A stretch of DNA of 64,000 nucleotides from an uncultured Kiloniellaceae bacterium. GTDB lineage: Bacteria; Pseudomonadota; Alphaproteobacteria; Kiloniellales; Kiloniellaceae. The position numbers and the translations under genes were made by a program. The stretch is taken from NCBI GenBank assembly GCA_947500035.1, contig CANMQP010000013.1:124001-188000 (forward strand). The letters run 5' to 3'. A model generated the notes under the pieces. That model was not told the origin of the DNA and made no database searches. It saw nothing but the letters and a program-made list of their open reading frames with translations. The first letter of the stretch is position 1. Each line of letters begins with the position of its first letter. This document shows, piece after piece, positions 53,782 to 62,975 of this stretch.

Positions 53782-56543
53782 ATGTCGTGCTTTCCTTTTC
53801 GCTCAATGGTGAGCCAACCCGGCTCGAAGCACCGCCCGCAGAGCGCCTGACCAAATTGCTCCGCGAGCGTCTGGGTAAAACCGGCACCAAGGTGGGTTGC
53901 GATGCGGGTGACTGCGGCGCCTGCACTGTTCTGATCGACGGTGAGCCGGTCTGCGCCTGCATGGTCGCCTCGGCCCAAGTGGAGGGCCGCGCGGTCACCA
54001 CCATCGAGGGACTGGCCGCAAACGGCGCACTCTCCAGGCTGCAGCAGTCAATGCTGCATCACGGCGCGGCGCAATGCGGGATCTGCACACCCGGCATCAT
54101 CGTGTCCGCTGCAGCCTTGCTGGAGAAAACCCCAAAGCCGAGCGAAGAGGACGTTAAGGACGCCCTTGGCGGCGTGCTGTGCCGCTGCACGGGCTATCGC
54201 AAGATCATCAGCGCGGTCATGGAAGCATCGGATTTTTCGACAACCCCATTGCGCAGCAATTCCGGCGCCGCCGTCGGCGCCCGTCTGAACCGGGTCGACG
54301 GTGAAGCCAAGGTTCGCGGCACGGAGATCTTTGGCGCCGATACCGGGCTTGAGGAGAGTCTACTTATCCGCGTTATTCGCTCTCCACACCACCGCGCCGC
54401 CTTCACGCTCGGTGACCTGGAGAGCTATGCCGCATCGCACCCGGGTGTGGAAGCGGTTCTAACGGCGGAGGATGTCCCGGGCCGGAATCTTTTCGGTGTT
54501 ATCCCGCCCTTTGCGGACCAGCCGGTCTTTGCGGAGGGAGAAACCCGTTTCCGGGGCGAGGCTGTGGCCGCTGTCGTCGGTACGCCCGCGGCGATCGAGG
54601 CCCTCGATCTGCTGGACTTTCCGATCGAATGGCAAGTGTTACCCCACAGCCTGACACCGGACGAAGCGCTGGAAACCTCAGCACCCCAACTGCACAAGAA
54701 CCGTCCGGGCAATCGTATGGCCAGCGGCCAGGTCCGTTGCGGAGATATCGACTCGGGCTTCGGCGAAGCTGCGGCCATGGTCGAGGGCAGCTTTTCGACC
54801 GGCTATATCGAGCATGCTTATATCGAACCCGAAGCAGGCATAGCCCGCAGGATTGACGATAGGCTTGAGATCGAGGTTTGTACCCAGGCGCCTTACATGA
54901 ACCGCGATGAGATTGCCGCAATTCTGAACATTGCTCCGGAACAGGTACGTGTGATTCCCACGGCGGTGGGCGGCGGCTTTGGTTCCAAACTGGACCTCTC
55001 GACCCACCCTTTCCTGGCGATCGCAGCCTGGAGGCTTGGACGCCCGGTGCGGATAGTCTACACCCGCAGCGAATCCATGGCGTCGACCACAAAACGCCAC
55101 CCGTCGCAGATCACCGCTAAGATCGCCGCGACCCGCGACGGCAAACTCTGCGCGATGAAATTCGACGGCATCTTCAACACCGGCGCCTATGCCTCCTGGG
55201 GTCCGACCGTGGCCAACCGCGTACCCGTCCATGCTTCCGGCCCTTACCGGATTCCGAACTATGAGGCTGTCGCACAGGGCATCCATACCAATGGACCGGT
55301 TTCCGGCGCCTTCCGGGGCTTTGGCGTACCCCAGTCAGCTGTTGCGCAGGAGAGTCTCTTCGATGAATTGGCCGACGAATTGGCCATCGACCGGCTCGAA
55401 TTCCGGATCATCAACGCGCTGGAAAACGGTGTTCCTACGGTCACAGGTCAGGTCTTCGAGCAAGGCTGCGGCGCTAAAAAATGCCTGGAAGCTCTGCGCA
55501 GCCGTTGGCGGAACGCCCGCGATAAAGCGGCCGCTTTTAACGCCGATCCCAAGAATGCCGGTCGTAAGCGCGGTGTCGGTCTCTCCGGGCTCTGGTACGG
55601 CTGCGGCAATACCTCACTGCCGAATCCCTCGACCATCCAGGTCGGCTTGAAGGCGGACGGACGGCTTGTGCTTTTCAACGGCGCGGTGGACATCGGCCAG
55701 GGAGCCAATACGGTGATTGCGCAGATCTGCGCCGACGCCGTCGGGCTGCCGGTTGAGGCAATGGATTTCGTCAATGACGACACCGACCTGACGTCGGACG
55801 CCGGCAAAACCTCGGCATCGCGTCAGACCTTCATTTCCGGCAAAGCGGCTTTTCTCGCGGGTGAGAATCTCCGCGAGAAGCTTTTACGCTTCGCCAACGT
55901 CTCAAGCGATGCACGGCTTTGGCTGGACGGCGATCATCTGGTGGCAGACGATGATGATGGCAGCCATCGCATCGCGCTGTCCGGCCTTGAAAGTGACGGT
56001 GAAGGTTTCGTTGCCATGGGTGAAGGCACCTTCGACCCGCCGACCTCGCCACTGGACGAGAACGGACAGGGCGAACCCTACGCGGCCTATGGTTACGGCG
56101 CGCAGATGATGGAGCTGGAGGTCGATGAAGCTTTGGGCACGGTCAAGCTGATCAAGTTGACCGCCGTCCATGACGTCGGCCGCGCGATCAACCCGACCCT
56201 GATTGAAGGGCAGATCGAAGGCGGTTCGGCGCAAGGGATCGGCCTTGCGCTGATGGAAGAATTTATCCCCGGGCGCAGCGAGAATCTCCATGACTATCTG
56301 ATTCCAACAATCGGCGACATTCCGCAGATCGAATCGGTCGTTCTGGAAGAGCCTGACCCCCACGGCCCATATGGCGCCAAAGGCCTGGGCGAGCATGTGC
56401 TTGTCGCCACTGCACCGGCGATCCTCAACGCGATCCGGGATGCGACCGGCGCAAGCATCCGGAACCTGCCGGCCACGCCGGATAAGGTCCATGCGGCGCT
56501 CCGCGCACGAGAGAAGAAACAGGTGTCAAATGGATCAGGCTGA
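53778..56543 (+). CDS. Molybdenum hydroxylase, fused [2Fe-2S] and molybdopterin subunit
   Basis: This is a Mop-like fusion of 921 aa. It starts with a plant-type [2Fe-2S] domain (Cys 41, 46, 49 and 59/61), then a helical [2Fe-2S] domain (Cys 100, 103, 135, 137, in QCGIC and CRC). From about 165 the xanthine-dehydrogenase-family Mo-binding domains follow. Mo-site motifs are GGGFGSK, GAFRGFG and the C-terminal GAKGLGE, whose Glu (about 872) is the expected catalytic base. It should hydroxylate an aromatic N-heterocycle or oxidise an aldehyde using water. The FAD subunit precedes it and the hnr gene starts 14 bp before its stop. Confidence 0.94.
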   Translation: MNVVLSFSLNGEPTRLEAPPAERLTKLLRERLGKTGTKVGCDAGDCGACTVLIDGEPVCACMVASAQVEGRAVTTIEGLAANGALSRLQQSMLHHGAAQCGICTPGIIVSAAALLEKTPKPSEEDVKDALGGVLCRCTGYRKIISAVMEASDFSTTPLRSNSGAAVGARLNRVDGEAKVRGTEIFGADTGLEESLLIRVIRSPHHRAAFTLGDLESYAASHPGVEAVLTAEDVPGRNLFGVIPPFADQPVFAEGETRFRGEAVAAVVGTPAAIEALDLLDFPIEWQVLPHSLTPDEALETSAPQLHKNRPGNRMASGQVRCGDIDSGFGEAAAMVEGSFSTGYIEHAYIEPEAGIARRIDDRLEIEVCTQAPYMNRDEIAAILNIAPEQVRVIPTAVGGGFGSKLDLSTHPFLAIAAWRLGRPVRIVYTRSESMASTTKRHPSQITAKIAATRDGKLCAMKFDGIFNTGAYASWGPTVANRVPVHASGPYRIPNYEAVAQGIHTNGPVSGAFRGFGVPQSAVAQESLFDELADELAIDRLEFRIINALENGVPTVTGQVFEQGCGAKKCLEALRSRWRNARDKAAAFNADPKNAGRKRGVGLSGLWYGCGNTSLPNPSTIQVGLKADGRLVLFNGAVDIGQGANTVIAQICADAVGLPVEAMDFVNDDTDLTSDAGKTSASRQTFISGKAAFLAGENLREKLLRFANVSSDARLWLDGDHLVADDDDGSHRIALSGLESDGEGFVAMGEGTFDPPTSPLDENGQGEPYAAYGYGAQMMELEVDEALGTVKLIKLTAVHDVGRAINPTLIEGQIEGGSAQGIGLALMEEFIPGRSENLHDYLIPTIGDIPQIESVVLEEPDPHGPYGAKGLGEHVLVATAPAILNAIRDATGASIRNLPATPDKVHAALRAREKKQVSNGSG

Positions 56544-58044
56544 GCAGCGCAGGGCGCAGACGAAACCCGCCACAGCGGTCGAAAAGATCCGTTGCGACGC
56601 CTGTCCGGTGATGTGCTATATCGCCGACGGTAAATCAGGCGCCTGCGACCGCTATGCCAATCACGCGGGCGTGCTGGTGCGCCTTGACCCGCTGACCATC
56701 ATCGAACAGGCCAAGGACGACGGCCACAAGCTAGTGCCCTTCATGAACCGCGAAGAGGAATGGAGCGGCGACCTGGTCGGACAGAGCGGCTTTGTCACGG
56801 CTGTGGGCGCGGGCACGACCTACCCTGACTACAAACCTGCGCCCTTTATCGTTTCGAGCAAAGCCGACGATGTGGACATGGTGACCGTCGTAACCGAGGG
56901 CATCTTCAGCTATTGCGGCGTCAAGGTGAAGATCGACACCGACCGGCATCTCGGCCCGGAGCAGGCCGTGGTCCGGGCCGCGGGCGAGGCGGTCGGCCAC
57001 GTCACCACCGGTGAGTACGGTTCGCAGATGCTCTCGCTCGGCGGGGTCAATCACCTGACCGGCGGGTCTAAGAAAGAGGGCCGGATCACCTGCGATACCC
57101 TCTTGAACCTCTGTAACGGCAAAGCGGTCGAGCTGACCATCGACGAGGGGTCGGACGTTGTGGTTCAGGCGGGAAAACCGCCGATCGTCAACGGCTTTCA
57201 GGAGGAGCGCATGCGGGTCGGTTGCGGCTCCGCCACCATCGGCATGTTCGCGCAGCAGTGGTTCGGTCACAGCGACGAGGTGGTGGTGGTCGATGACCAC
57301 ATCACGGGCGTGCTCTCGGAACATCAGGCCGGGAAAGTCCTCGGCGTCGAGCCCACCGGTATCAAGATCAAAGGCCGGCGCTCCACCCCCGGGCGCTACT
57401 TCCAGGTTGCGGAACCGGGCGCCGGTTGGGGTGGGACGGACGTTGACGACCCTCTCGCGATCCTCGGGGATTTCGATCCCAAGGTCGCCAAGGCGGGTCA
57501 GAGCCTGCTCATGGTCTCGACCACCGGGGAACAATACGCCTACTTCGAGCTGGACGAAGACCTGAAGCCGGTCGAAAAAGATCTGCCCGCCAGCCTCAAG
57601 GTTTCGGTCGAACGCATCGCCGAAAACTGCGAGCCGGCCTGTTGTTCAGTGCTCTTTATGGGCGGTGCCGGAGGGTCGCTGCGGGCCGGTGTAACCGAAA
57701 ATCCGGTGCGGCTGACCCATTCGGTCAAGGACACCCTGACATATGTTTCCTGCGGCGGTGCGCCGGTCTATGTCTGGCCCGGCGGTGGCATCACGGTCAT
57801 GGTGGACGTGACCCGCATGCCGGAAAACTCTTTTGGCTACGTCCCGACACCGGCCATCGTCGCCCCCATCGAATTCACCATGCGCCTCGACGACTACGAA
57901 CAACTCGGCGGCTATATGGATGCAGTGGTATCCATGGAAGATGTTCTGGCGCAAAGCGGCTCGCGGCGTGTGCAGAATCCGGACGACAACCCCTGGCCGA
58001 CCACGAGCAAGCTCTACCGCTGGGACCGGGATCGCGGGTCATGA
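56530..58044 (+). CDS. hnr: 6-hydroxynicotinate reductase homologue
   Basis: This is a 504-aa protein of the Hnr family. In Eubacterium barkeri Hnr reduces 6-hydroxynicotinate to 1,4,5,6-tetrahydro-6-oxonicotinate with reduced ferredoxin. It contains covalently bound flavin, one [2Fe-2S] and two [4Fe-4S] clusters (published, from memory). Here a ferredoxin-like motif CDACPVMC plus Cys39 lies at the N-terminus (Cys 22, 25, 29, 39). The protein has exactly 12 Cys in total (others at 129, 188, 195, 232, 367, 371, 372, 408). The start ATG overlaps the previous gene, and the stop overlaps the UPF0280 start. The true substrate may be a relative of 6-hydroxynicotinate. Confidence 0.88.
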   Translation: MDQAEQRRAQTKPATAVEKIRCDACPVMCYIADGKSGACDRYANHAGVLVRLDPLTIIEQAKDDGHKLVPFMNREEEWSGDLVGQSGFVTAVGAGTTYPDYKPAPFIVSSKADDVDMVTVVTEGIFSYCGVKVKIDTDRHLGPEQAVVRAAGEAVGHVTTGEYGSQMLSLGGVNHLTGGSKKEGRITCDTLLNLCNGKAVELTIDEGSDVVVQAGKPPIVNGFQEERMRVGCGSATIGMFAQQWFGHSDEVVVVDDHITGVLSEHQAGKVLGVEPTGIKIKGRRSTPGRYFQVAEPGAGWGGTDVDDPLAILGDFDPKVAKAGQSLLMVSTTGEQYAYFELDEDLKPVEKDLPASLKVSVERIAENCEPACCSVLFMGGAGGSLRAGVTENPVRLTHSVKDTLTYVSCGGAPVYVWPGGGITVMVDVTRMPENSFGYVPTPAIVAPIEFTMRLDDYEQLGGYMDAVVSMEDVLAQSGSRRVQNPDDNPWPTTSKLYRWDRDRGS

Positions 58045-58934
58045 GCTGGGCCAGTCCTCAATCGGCCATCCTGAGCGACGGCCGTCTGCATCTCCAGCAG
58101 GGACCGATCGATCTGATCATCGAAGCGGTTGCAGATCAGGATCAGCGCGCGCTTGCGTTCGTTGCGGCACAACGGCGGTTTCTGACCGTCTTGACCGAAT
58201 TGGTCGAGGAGCTGACCGCGTTGCGCCAGCCCGTTGCAACCACTGGCGAGGGGCTCCGCGGTAAGATTGCACGCCGTATGGCCCAGGCGACGTCGCCTCT
58301 GGCAGGCCGTCACTTTATCACGCCCATGGCCGCGGTTGCCGGTGCCGTCGCAGATGAAATTCTCTGTGCCATGACGCATGGCGCGCCGCTTGAAAAGGCC
58401 TACGTCAACAACGGCGGAGATATCGCGCTGCATCTTACACCCAGGCAATCCTTCACCACCGGACTGGTCGCCGACCCGCGCAGACCGCAGCTCGACGGGC
58501 GCTTTACCGTGAACGCCGGCGAGCCTGTGCGCGGCATCGCCACCAGCGGACGTCACGGCCGCAGCCTGTCGTTCGGCATTGCCGATTCGGTCACGGTCCT
58601 TGCGTCCTCTGCGGCGGCGGCGGACGCAGCGGCAACGATGATTGCCAACGCGGTCGATCTTCCCGGACACGCCGCCATTGAACGGCAAGCCGCCTGCGAG
58701 CTGGACCCGGACAGCGATCTGGGTTCGCGCGAAGTCACCGTCGAACGGGGGTTCCTGAGCCCTCAAGAGGTCTCGAACGCCCTCGCGAATGGCCTCGCGG
58801 AAGCCCAGCGGCTGCAGGAATCCGGCCTTATCCACGCGGCAGTGCTGACGTTGGAAAACCAGATCGAGGTTTGCAACAAAACCTTCCCCCTGATCCTTGA
58901 AACCCCAAAAATTGAGAGAACGGCCCATGCCTGA
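58041..58934 (+). CDS. UPF0280 (ApbE-like fold) family protein
   Basis: This is a 297-aa protein of UPF0280, a family placed with the ApbE-like superfamily (from memory). ApbE enzymes attach FMN covalently to Thr or Ser of client proteins. Visible landmarks are FITPMAAVAGAVADEI, YVNNGGDIALHL, GIATSGRHGRSLSFGIADSV and DAAATMIANAV, which resemble the NNGGDI and SG...T...DAxAT segments of ApbE. The gene is locked to hnr by ATGA and overlaps the next gene by 8 bp. I infer a maturation role for the flavin of Hnr; it is not demonstrated. Confidence 0.85.
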   Translation: MSWASPQSAILSDGRLHLQQGPIDLIIEAVADQDQRALAFVAAQRRFLTVLTELVEELTALRQPVATTGEGLRGKIARRMAQATSPLAGRHFITPMAAVAGAVADEILCAMTHGAPLEKAYVNNGGDIALHLTPRQSFTTGLVADPRRPQLDGRFTVNAGEPVRGIATSGRHGRSLSFGIADSVTVLASSAAAADAAATMIANAVDLPGHAAIERQAACELDPDSDLGSREVTVERGFLSPQEVSNALANGLAEAQRLQESGLIHAAVLTLENQIEVCNKTFPLILETPKIERTAHA

Positions 58935-59511
58935 CGTCGAGCTGCGTAAAATGCTGGTCACGGTCGAAACCATCTACCATGAGTTCGGCCCCGCGCCCGC
59001 TCAACCGCTGCAGCGCGCTGCAGCGCTTGCGATCATCCGCAATCCCTTTGCAGGCGGCTACGTGGAAGAGATTTCCGGCTTCATGGATGATCTGAAGCCT
59101 CTGGGGCTGGACATGGCGGACCGTCTGATCGCCGCGCTGGGCGGTGACCCGGATGTGGTCGAGGGTTTCGGCAAGGGCGCGATTGTCGGCACCGGCGGCG
59201 AGCTGGAGCACGGTGCGCTCTGGCATGTGCCCGGTGGTTACTCCATGCGCGAACGTCTGGGTGATTCCAAAGCCATCGTGCCTTCGACAAAAAAGGTCGG
59301 TGGTCCCGGCACCCGCCTGGATATTCCCATCACCCATATCAATGCGTCTTATGTGCGCAGCCACTTCGATGCGATTGAGGTCGGCCTGGCCGACTCGCCG
59401 CGGCAGGACGAAATGCTGCTGGCTCTAGTGATGAGCACGGGCGCCAGGATTCACAACCGCGTCGGCGGTCTGGCGGCCGCGGATATCAAGGGAGAGGACG
59501 GATTGCGATGA
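58927..59511 (+). CDS. DUF1185 (amino acid synthesis) family protein, copy 1
   Basis: This is a 194-aa protein of the DUF1185/AA_synth family, whose structural prototype is Bordetella BB2672. Conserved segments are IIRNPFAGGYVEE, GTGGELEHGALWH, VPSTKKVGGPGTRLDIPI, YVRSHFDAIEV and HNRVGGL. The biochemical role is unknown. It overlaps UPF0280 upstream by 8 bp and the second copy downstream by ATGA. The ATG at 58927 is used. Confidence 0.88.
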   Translation: MPDVELRKMLVTVETIYHEFGPAPAQPLQRAAALAIIRNPFAGGYVEEISGFMDDLKPLGLDMADRLIAALGGDPDVVEGFGKGAIVGTGGELEHGALWHVPGGYSMRERLGDSKAIVPSTKKVGGPGTRLDIPITHINASYVRSHFDAIEVGLADSPRQDEMLLALVMSTGARIHNRVGGLAAADIKGEDGLR

Positions 59512-60092
59512 GCGCGAAGATCAGAAAAATCATCACATCGGTCGAACAGACTCATAAGGAAATCGGCCGCGAAGTCTCCCCGCCCACGCGCAAGGCCGTG
59601 GCCGTGGCGATTATCGAGAATCCCTTTGCCGGCAAATACGTCGAAGACCTGGAACCGCTGATGGAGATCGGCGCTGAACTGGGCGGATTGCTTGGCGATG
59701 CCTGCGTTGCGGCGCTGGGCATCGAACCGGCAGAGGCAGAGAGCTACGGTAAGGCCGCCATGGTAGGCGAAAACGGTGAGCTTGAGCACGCAGCCGCCAT
59801 TCTGCATCCGCGCCTGGGAGCGCCGCTCCGCAAGGCCGTTGAGAAAGGCGCGGCCCTCGTGCCCTCGTCAAAGAAGATGGGCGGACCCGGTCAGGTCTTG
59901 GATGTGCCGCTTGGCCACAAAGACGCAGCTTACGTCCGCAGCCACTTCGACGGCATCGAAGTGCGCGTTCCGGATGCACCGCGTGCCAACGAAATCATGG
60001 TTGCGGTTTCGGTGACGGATTCCGGCCGGCCGCACCCGAGAGTTGGCGGCCTGAAAGCGGATGAAGCCATCGGCGAGGACGGCCTGCGTTAG
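59508..60092 (+). CDS. DUF1185 (amino acid synthesis) family protein, copy 2
   Basis: This is a 194-aa paralogue of the preceding gene, same length, sharing IIENPFAGKYVEDLEPLME, GENGELEHAA, VPSSKKMGGPGQVLDVPL, YVRSHFDGIEV and PRVGGL. The ATG overlaps the stop of copy 1. Tandem, coupled copies suggest a hetero-oligomer. It is the last gene of the six-gene overlapping block; a 134-bp gap follows before the ferredoxin. Confidence 0.88.
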   Translation: MSAKIRKIITSVEQTHKEIGREVSPPTRKAVAVAIIENPFAGKYVEDLEPLMEIGAELGGLLGDACVAALGIEPAEAESYGKAAMVGENGELEHAAAILHPRLGAPLRKAVEKGAALVPSSKKMGGPGQVLDVPLGHKDAAYVRSHFDGIEVRVPDAPRANEIMVAVSVTDSGRPHPRVGGLKADEAIGEDGLR

Positions 60093-60226
60093 CGGTAAAG
60101 CATACCAAGAGCGGGATTGGATCAGAATTTGACGTTCCGAAGATCACAAACGAATAGCCATAGAGGCCGAAATACCGCATTACAGATGGCTCAATTTGGC
60201 GACAACTTTGGAACGACGAGGGGAAC

Positions 60227-60541
60227 ATGATTGTATCGGTGATTGACCGCGAAGGTAAAAGCCATGAACTGCCCGCCAAGCCGGGGCAGGTTCTCATGCG
60301 CGTCCTGCGCGATGCGGACATGGGGCTGAAGGCGGAGTGCGATGGCTGTTGCGCCTGCGCGACCTGTCACATCTATGTCGACAACGACTGGTACAGCACG
60401 CTGGACGCACCTGCGGATGAAGAACAGGACATGCTCGACGAGGCCTTTGACGTTCAGGAGAACTCGCGTCTGTCCTGCCAGATCACACTGACGGAAGAGA
60501 CAGACGGGTTGAAGGTCGTGATCGCGCCTGACTGGGACTAG
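60227..60541 (+). CDS. [2Fe-2S] ferredoxin, adrenodoxin/putidaredoxin type
   Basis: This is a 104-aa electron carrier. The ligands are Cys38, Cys44 and Cys47 (C-x5-C-x2-C, in DGCCACATC) and Cys84, the adrenodoxin-type spacing. It ends in an acidic region that fits docking to redox partners. It is directly upstream of a Rieske oxygenase gene, so it is the likely electron donor. It could also serve Hnr, which uses ferredoxin in its known form. Confidence 0.93.
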   Translation: MIVSVIDREGKSHELPAKPGQVLMRVLRDADMGLKAECDGCCACATCHIYVDNDWYSTLDAPADEEQDMLDEAFDVQENSRLSCQITLTEETDGLKVVIAPDWD

Positions 60542-60609
60542 GGCTCAAAGGTCCGGATTCTCGGCCAGGCCGGGCGGATTGACCTGGATGGCCATTGGAG
60601 GACAAGGAA

Positions 60610-61677
60610 ATGGAGTACGTTCGGAACACTTGGTACGTCGCGGGCTGGTCGAGCGAATTCGGCCACTCTCTCACGCGCGCAACGATCCTTGAGGAGAACG
60701 TGGTCCTTTACCGCAAAAGCGACGGCGGCATCGCGGCCCTTGAGGACCGCTGCCCGCACCGTCTGATGCCGCTTTCCAAGGGCAAGCTGAAAGACGACTG
60801 TATCCAGTGCGGTTATCACGGCATGACCTTCGACCATGACGGCAACTGCGTGCGCATCCCTGGACAGGAGACAATTCCGGCCAGCGCCTATGTCCGCGCC
60901 TATCCGACCCACGAACGCCACGGCATTGTCTGGATCTGGATGGGCGAGGCCGAGAAGGCGGACCCCAGCTCGATTTTCGATCTGCCGCAGTTCACCGATC
61001 CCAAATGGTCGATGCATCACGGCGATGCGTTGCATCTAAAATCGAACTACCTCAATGTCGCCGAGAACCTCTGCGATCCGGCCCATGTCAGTTTCGTGCA
61101 CCCCACCACATTGGGCAACGCCGCCAGCGAGGAGGTGCCGGTCAGCACCGAGAAAGACGGCGATGTCATCGTCACCTCGCGCTGGATCCGCGATGCGCCG
61201 CCGATCGGCTTTTTCCAGAAGTTCGGCGGTTTCAGCGGCAACGTGGACCGCTGGCATTACTACTACCTGCACCCGCCCTGCGTGGCGGCGATCGACTTCG
61301 GCAGCGCCGATGCCGCACTCGAATTGCCGGAAGACAAGCGGGACGAAGGCGTGCGGATCTTCGCGCTGCATTTCATGACCCCGGTCAACGCCACCACCAC
61401 CATCGACCGCTGGATGCACCTGCGCAATACGGCGGTGGAGGACGAGACCGCGGCAACGCAGATGGACGAGATGTTCCGGGTCGCCTTTGCCGAGGACAAA
61501 GTCATTCTGGAAGCGATCCAGGAGGAGGAACTGCGGCCCCAGAGCCGCCGCCCGATCCGGCTCGCCATCGACAAGGGACCAAATTTCTACCGGCGCATCG
61601 TCGAGAAGATGCTCGCGGCGGAAAAACAGCCTGATGTGGAGACCACAGGAGGTGCATCGCAAACGGCCGCCCAATAG
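60610..61677 (+). CDS. Rieske non-heme iron oxygenase, alpha subunit (vanillate O-demethylase-like)
   Basis: This is a 355-aa ring-hydroxylating or demethylating oxygenase. The Rieske [2Fe-2S] ligands are Cys48, His50, Cys67 and His70 (CPH...CGYH). The mononuclear iron site is D156, H159 and H164 (in ENLCDPAHVSFVH). The length and motif set match the VanA/DdmC/carbazole-like branch, which lacks a beta subunit. The ATG at 60610 has GGAGG 8 nt upstream; a TTG five codons earlier is unlikely. No reductase gene is adjacent. Confidence 0.92.
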   Translation: MEYVRNTWYVAGWSSEFGHSLTRATILEENVVLYRKSDGGIAALEDRCPHRLMPLSKGKLKDDCIQCGYHGMTFDHDGNCVRIPGQETIPASAYVRAYPTHERHGIVWIWMGEAEKADPSSIFDLPQFTDPKWSMHHGDALHLKSNYLNVAENLCDPAHVSFVHPTTLGNAASEEVPVSTEKDGDVIVTSRWIRDAPPIGFFQKFGGFSGNVDRWHYYYLHPPCVAAIDFGSADAALELPEDKRDEGVRIFALHFMTPVNATTTIDRWMHLRNTAVEDETAATQMDEMFRVAFAEDKVILEAIQEEELRPQSRRPIRLAIDKGPNFYRRIVEKMLAAEKQPDVETTGGASQTAAQ

Positions 61678-61743
61678 GGCCGAACCGGGCTTCCGATTTG
61701 GGCATAACAAAATAACAAGAATGGACAAAACAGGAGAGAAGAC

Positions 61744-62952
61744 ATGTACAGGAAACTGGTTGGCCTGACGGCCGCGGTCGCGATGGCCGCAAACGTCATG
61801 GGAACGGCGGCCTTTGCCGCGGATACCATCAAGATCGGCGATATCAACAGCTACAAACGTCTGCCGGGCCATACGATCCCCTACAAGAACGGCGCGGTTC
61901 TGGCGGTCGAAACCATCAATGCCAAGGGCGGCGTGCTGGGCAAACAGCTGGAGATGATCTCGCGCGACGACCAGGGCAAACCCGGCGAAGCCATTAAGAT
62001 CGCGGAAGAACTTTTCACCAGCGACGAAGTCGTGATGATCACCGGGTCGCTCTTCAGCCACGTCGGTCTGGCGCTGGCCTCTTATGCCGGACAAAAGAAA
62101 CGGCTCTATCTCGCCGCCGAACCCCTGGCCGATGCGCTGGTCTGGGGCAAGGGCAACCGCTACACCTTCCGCCTGCGGCCCTCGACCCATATGCAGGCGA
62201 GCATGCTGGCCGAAATCGCCGCGGAAAACCCGGCGAAACGCTGGGCGACCATCGCGCCGAACTACGCCTACGGCAAGGACGCGGTCGCGGCCTTCAAAAA
62301 GGCGCTGATGGCAAAACGCCCGGACGTGGAATTCGTCACCGAGCAGTGGCCGGGCCTCTTCAAGATCGACGCAGGCGCGGAAATCCAGGCGCTTGAAGCC
62401 TCCAAACCCGATGCGATCTACAACGTGACTTTCGGCGGAGACCTGGCGAAATTCGTGCGCGAAGGCGCGCTGCGCGGGCTCTTCAAGGACCGGATGGTGC
62501 TGGGCCTTCTGACCGGTGAGCCGGAGTATCTGGACCCGCTGAAGGACGAAGCGCCCGAGGGCTGGGTGGTCACCGGCTATCCCTGGTACGCGATCGAGGA
62601 ACCGGCGCATAAGGCCTTCGTCGAAGCCTATCAGGCGCGCTGGGACGACTACCCGCGGATCGGCTCCCTGGTCGGCTACAACACCATCCTGAGCATCGCC
62701 GCCGCGATCGAGAAAGCGGGCTCCACCGAGACCGAAGCCATGGTCGATGCCATGAAGGGCCTGACCCTGGATACACCATCAGGATCAATCACTTACCGGG
62801 CGATCGATCATCAATCCACCATGGGCGCCTGGGTCGGGACAACCACCGTCAAGGACGGCAAGGGCATGATGGTGGACTGGGCCTACAAGGAAGGCGCCAA
62901 CTACCTGCCCTCCGACGAGGAAGTCCGGAAACTGCGCCCGGCGACGGACTGA
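61744..62952 (+). CDS. Branched-chain amino acid-type ABC transporter substrate-binding protein
   Basis: This is a 402-aa periplasmic protein of the LivK/type I periplasmic-binding fold (Peripla_BP_6). It has a Sec signal peptide (cleavage near AFA-AD). Landmarks are IKIGDINSYKRLPGH, LAVETINAKGGVLGKQLE, ANYAYGKD-like (here APNYAYGKD), and VGYNTILSIAAAIEKAG. In catabolic clusters such proteins often bind aromatic acids. Its position after the oxygenase suggests it brings in the N-heterocyclic substrate. Confidence 0.93.
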   Translation: MYRKLVGLTAAVAMAANVMGTAAFAADTIKIGDINSYKRLPGHTIPYKNGAVLAVETINAKGGVLGKQLEMISRDDQGKPGEAIKIAEELFTSDEVVMITGSLFSHVGLALASYAGQKKRLYLAAEPLADALVWGKGNRYTFRLRPSTHMQASMLAEIAAENPAKRWATIAPNYAYGKDAVAAFKKALMAKRPDVEFVTEQWPGLFKIDAGAEIQALEASKPDAIYNVTFGGDLAKFVREGALRGLFKDRMVLGLLTGEPEYLDPLKDEAPEGWVVTGYPWYAIEEPAHKAFVEAYQARWDDYPRIGSLVGYNTILSIAAAIEKAGSTETEAMVDAMKGLTLDTPSGSITYRAIDHQSTMGAWVGTTTVKDGKGMMVDWAYKEGANYLPSDEEVRKLRPATD

Positions 62953-62975
62953 TCCGGCGCAGCCTTTTGAGCAAT

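Noticed and set aside
61036-62610. Minus-strand open frame of 524 codons
   Set aside because: Antisense to the Rieske oxygenase and LivK-like genes; composition is typical of shadow frames.
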